Origin: Echinicola marina
GTDB lineage: Bacteria; Bacteroidota; Bacteroidia; Cytophagales; Cyclobacteriaceae
NCBI RefSeq assembly: GCF_020463795.1
Contig: NZ_CP080025.1
Coordinates: forward strand, 4,709,501 to 4,773,500
DNA: 64,000 bases
Direction: 5' to 3'
Part shown: one piece after another, positions 60,900-64,000 of the stretch
Numbering within the stretch: position 1 is the stretch's first letter
How the letters are laid out: each line of letters opens with the position of its first letter
Notes under the pieces: generated by a model
Seen by the model: the letters and a program-made list of their open reading frames with translations, nothing else
The model's database searches: none
What the model was told of the DNA's origin: nothing
Position numbers and translations under genes: made by a program

Positions 60900-63317
60900 G
60901 TGAATAAAACCAAATATATAAACTTTATACTATGCATACTTTTATTGACCTCCTGTTCCTTGACCAAGGGACTGGATGAAAATGAGTACTTGGTATATGA
61001 TGTTGACCTGAAAGGAATCCAAGCCAGCAATGAAGCAAAGTTAAGAGAACTCATCAAACAAACCCCTAATACCCGCATTCCAATCTTTAATATTTCTCCC
61101 GGTGTACTCATTTATAATATCGGGAAAATGAATTATGACAGCCTAAAGCTTACCGAGAAGAAAGCAGATTATATCCAACAACAACATGAATTGGAAACCC
61201 TGCTTGAAGAACAACCAGGCAATAATCAGCTCCAAAGAAGGTTTTATAAAATTAACAATAAGATAGAAGACCTGAACAAAAAGCTAGACTACGGCAACTG
61301 GTTTATGAGAACAGGTAATCCCAAATCTATCTACGACAGCTCAAAAACTTATAATACTGAACGGGAAATGAACAATTACCTGGTAAACCATGGTTTTTTT
61401 GATGCAAAGGTCAGCACTGCTATTAAAAGAAATAAGAAAAAGGCTTTTATCACCTATAATATCTCAGAAAAAGAGCCTTATATCATTGATAGCCTTTATA
61501 CCCGGTCCGATAATGAAAATATCTATCGGCTGCTCAGGGAAAATAAAAGGAATGAACTCATTATTCCCCAAACCAAGTATAACCAAGAAAACCTGACGAA
61601 AGAAAGGCAGAGGGTGGAAGAGTTGCTCAAAAACAATGGCTATTATACTTTTTCAAAATCCTATATAGAGTACAATGTCTATAAAGACACTGTAGACAAA
61701 ACAGTTTCAATAGAACAACTCATCAGAAAACCAGCCTTTTCCCAAGACCATAAAGTATATACCATTGATTCGGTCATTTTCAATATTTCGACACCAACAG
61801 ATGTCATTTTGGATCAAGAAGTCACGCGGGAATATGATGACATAACTTATATCATGTACAGAGACCGCTACTCTGAGAAGATCATTGACTCGAGGGTATT
61901 TATCAATAAAGGAGACCTTTACAGTCGTTCTGAAGTACTGGAAACCCAGCGCCAATTGGCCAATTTGGACATTTTCAGGTTCGTAAATATTGCCTTTGAC
62001 ACCCTTGGAAACAATATTACAACAAGAATCTACACCCAACCCAACGAAAAATATCAAATCACCAATCAGCTGGGTGCCAGTATAACAGAGCAGCTTCCTG
62101 GTCCTTTCTTCAGCCACTCCCTAAGGAACAGGAACCTTTTCCGTGGATTGGAAATTTTTGAATTCAATTTCAGGGCTGGATTAGAAGGGGTAGCATCGGC
62201 TACTACAGCTGGAGGAGTGTATAGAAGTAGGGAACTCAACACTTCAGCATCAGTAATTTTCCCTCAATTCCTCTTTCCCTTTAATAGAAAGGCCCTCAAC
62301 CAATTTGGCCGTTATAATCCCAGAACTAGGACGCTTGTGGGATACAATTATGTGAATCGACCAGAATATGTACGAGAAGGCTTCAACACAATCATCGCCT
62401 ATAGCTGGGCCACAAGAAACCAGAGACAGCAATATACCATCAATGCCCTTGATGCCAACCTGATCCGCTCAAACCTTGATCCAACCTTCGAAGAAAGGCT
62501 ACTGGAACTGCAGGAACTAGGCAATAACCTGATCAACTCTTTTCAGTCATCCTATGTGAGTAGTATTTCAGGGCAGGCAATCATCAACTTCAACCAGTAT
62601 GGTCTTTTCCAAAGAAACCGTTCCTCCTTACTTCGCTTATTTATGGAAAGTGGTGGTACTTCGATCAATTTCCTTAACAAAGCCAACTTCGAAAACAGAA
62701 GCTTGCAGTATTTCCAGTTTTTAAAATTCCAATCAGATTTCAGAAGATTTATTCCACTCAGCAGAAAAAGTACTTTCGCCTATCGTCTTAATGCAGGCCT
62801 GGCCATTCCCTACGGAATAAGTAATGGCGTATTGCCTTATGAAAAGTATTTTTTTGCGGGAGGTAGCACCAGCATCAGGGCTTGGCAACCAAGACGTCTC
62901 GGGCCAGGCTCATATACCCCAATTAAAAATGAAGAAGGTTATTTTGATTACCGCTATGAACAGCCCGGTGAAATCCTGATGGAAGCCATGTTTGAATTTC
63001 GACGAAAATTGTTCGGTTATTTTGATGGGGCCTTTTTTATCGATGCCGGAAATATATGGACCTTAAAAGAAGATCCGACCCGAGAAGGAGCCCAGTTTAA
63101 AGCAAAAGATTTTATTAGCGAAATCGCTGTTGGTACAGGCTTGGGACTTAGGATGGATTTTGACTTTTTGGTATTAAGATTGGATATGGGAATAAAGGCC
63201 ATCGACCCGGCAAGGCCCAAGGGAGAAAGGTTCATTTTGGATCAACTCTCCTTCAAGAATCCATTGGGTGAAAAAGGACAGACAGTATTCAATATTGGTA
63301 TTGGATATCCTTTCTAA
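60900..63317 (+). CDS. tamL: TamL-type lipoprotein of the Omp85/BamA superfamily (GTG start)
   Basis: This 805-residue outer-membrane protein starts at GTG. The signal peptide ends in lipobox LTSC (lipid Cys19). POTRA-like repeats follow (VYDVDLKGIQASNEAKLRELI near 32; YSRSEVLETQRQLANLDIFRFV near 340). A 16-strand Omp85 barrel runs from about 390 and ends in aromatic GIGYPF. FFAGGSTSIRAWQPRRLGPG near 650 is the conserved lid-loop motif region. In Bacteroidota the TamA homologue is a lipoprotein, TamL, which works with TamB in outer-membrane assembly. TamB is not adjacent here. No ATG start gives the signal peptide. Confidence 0.88.
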   Translation: MNKTKYINFILCILLLTSCSLTKGLDENEYLVYDVDLKGIQASNEAKLRELIKQTPNTRIPIFNISPGVLIYNIGKMNYDSLKLTEKKADYIQQQHELETLLEEQPGNNQLQRRFYKINNKIEDLNKKLDYGNWFMRTGNPKSIYDSSKTYNTEREMNNYLVNHGFFDAKVSTAIKRNKKKAFITYNISEKEPYIIDSLYTRSDNENIYRLLRENKRNELIIPQTKYNQENLTKERQRVEELLKNNGYYTFSKSYIEYNVYKDTVDKTVSIEQLIRKPAFSQDHKVYTIDSVIFNISTPTDVILDQEVTREYDDITYIMYRDRYSEKIIDSRVFINKGDLYSRSEVLETQRQLANLDIFRFVNIAFDTLGNNITTRIYTQPNEKYQITNQLGASITEQLPGPFFSHSLRNRNLFRGLEIFEFNFRAGLEGVASATTAGGVYRSRELNTSASVIFPQFLFPFNRKALNQFGRYNPRTRTLVGYNYVNRPEYVREGFNTIIAYSWATRNQRQQYTINALDANLIRSNLDPTFEERLLELQELGNNLINSFQSSYVSSISGQAIINFNQYGLFQRNRSSLLRLFMESGGTSINFLNKANFENRSLQYFQFLKFQSDFRRFIPLSRKSTFAYRLNAGLAIPYGISNGVLPYEKYFFAGGSTSIRAWQPRRLGPGSYTPIKNEEGYFDYRYEQPGEILMEAMFEFRRKLFGYFDGAFFIDAGNIWTLKEDPTREGAQFKAKDFISEIAVGTGLGLRMDFDFLVLRLDMGIKAIDPARPKGERFILDQLSFKNPLGEKGQTVFNIGIGYPF

Positions 63318-63345
63318 TCCATTAATTTTAGAATTTGATCAATTA

Positions 63346-64000
63346 ATGACTATGCATAAAATCAGCAAAGAACAGATTTCAGAAGATTTTAAACTTATAC
63401 AAGACCATATTTGCAAAGAACTTGAACTGGGCGATGGCAAAGCCCAATTCATTGAAGATCTTTGGGACCGCGAATTGGGCGGTGGCGGTAGAACCCGCAT
63501 CATTAAAGACGGAAATATCATCGCCAAAGGTGGTGTGGCTTTCTCTGCCGTACATGGACCAACACCCGAAAAGATCCTGAAAAAACTAAAACTGGAGCAG
63601 GCCGATTTCTATGCCACCGGCGTTTCCATTGTCATTCACCCTGACAGTCCATTGGTTCCCATCATCCATATGAACATCCGGTATTTTGAAATGAGCAATG
63701 GTACTTATTGGTTTGGAGGGGGTATTGACCTTACGCCACATTATGTCGATTTGGAAGATGCCAAATATTTTCATACCGAACTAAAATCCACCTGTGATCA
63801 ATTCAACAAGGATTTTTATCCAAAATTCAAGGAATGGGCAGATAACTATTTTTATATCGCCCACAGAAACGAAACGCGCGGCATTGGCGGCATCTTCTTT
63901 GACCGCTTGACGGCTACTGATGAAAATGATTTTGCATCTACCTTTGATTTTGTGAAATCGATCGGCTATATCTTCCCTAAAATTTACCGCTACTTTATGG
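63346..64000 (+). CDS. hemF: Oxygen-dependent coproporphyrinogen III oxidase, N-terminal part (runs off the window)
   Basis: The frame is open from ATG at 63346 (a second ATG at 63352 is also possible) to the window end, about 218 residues of a protein of usually about 300. It converts coproporphyrinogen III to protoporphyrinogen IX in heme synthesis. Family motifs are visible: GGGGRTRIIKDG near residue 45, SAVHGPTP near 67, VSIVIHPDSPLVPIIHMNIRYFE near 92, WFGGGIDLTPHY near 124 and HRNETRGIGGIFFDRL near 175. It begins 28 bases after tamL on the same strand. Confidence 0.95.
   Translation, partial: MTMHKISKEQISEDFKLIQDHICKELELGDGKAQFIEDLWDRELGGGGRTRIIKDGNIIAKGGVAFSAVHGPTPEKILKKLKLEQADFYATGVSIVIHPDSPLVPIIHMNIRYFEMSNGTYWFGGGIDLTPHYVDLEDAKYFHTELKSTCDQFNKDFYPKFKEWADNYFYIAHRNETRGIGGIFFDRLTATDENDFASTFDFVKSIGYIFPKIYRYFM

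Overview
The window is a piece of a Bacteroidota chromosome, most likely a marine member of the Cytophagales close to Cyclobacteriaceae (Echinicola, Cyclobacterium or Algoriphagus type). The reasons are TonB-dependent receptors including a receptor/DUF4249 pair, a TamL-type lipoprotein, Bat-like VWA/TPR genes, S1 sulfatases, AT-rich intergenic DNA, weak or absent Shine-Dalgarno sites, and several exact matches to the Bacteroidota -7 promoter element TAnnTTTG. The genus is inferred from gene content; no marker gene was compared.

Layout. 1-9952: the C-terminal part of an outer-membrane receptor, a DUF3500 protein, a secreted Gfo/Idh/MocA oxidoreductase and a DUF1080 (3-keto-disaccharide hydrolase) protein, a geranylgeranyl-reductase-like flavoprotein, a class III aminotransferase and a secreted beta-helix protein. 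9990-10621: GC-rich hairpins and an IS200-type tnpA broken by one amber codon. 10791-17434: an MFS transporter, a tandem pair of YdeI/DUF1801 paralogues, a GH43-like lipoprotein, a small membrane protein, a 1-Cys peroxiredoxin, a VOC protein, a small outer-membrane-like protein and an unlisted 37-codon ORF. 17431-22618 (minus): phzF-like, pncA, pncB, a DMT permease directly abutting pncB, and a cation/proton antiporter. 23126-28264: lolD, sucC, tRNA-Arg(TCG) and a PhoD-like phosphatase. 28416-33384: a glycosyltransferase/esterase pair, then an export cassette (DUF3302, HlyD, NodT-type outer-membrane protein) with no energised pump. 33597-34765: two unrelated IS200/IS605 elements side by side. 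35272-42654 (minus): four S1 sulfatases and an SGNH hydrolase in two transcription units. 42960-47158: a PfpI protein, an SDR/DUF2867 protein, and an acyltransferase pair matching glycine-lipid synthesis (glsA/glsB type). 47357-50618: the DUF4249/TonB receptor pair. 50820-53104: a reduced Bat-like operon. 53142-64000: thiolase, a MORN-variant repeat protein, purC, STAS, rnz, a queuosine-precursor transporter, a foldback repeat, an SBF-like transporter, a SpoU methyltransferase, tamL and the 5' part of hemF.

How the genes fit together. The theme is catabolism of sulfated and modified glycans (sulfatases, SGNH esterase, GH43-like protein, beta-helix lyase-like protein, 3-keto-sugar enzymes), set among housekeeping functions (NAD salvage, purine and heme synthesis, TCA cycle, envelope biogenesis). 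No CRISPR array, prophage, integrase or recognisable defence island was seen. The least conventional pieces are the DUF3302-HlyD-NodT cassette, the pncB-coupled DMT permease, the cluster of three different tnpB-less IS200/IS605 transposases, the promoter/terminator overlap ahead of tRNA-Arg, and a foldback repeat near 59 kb.
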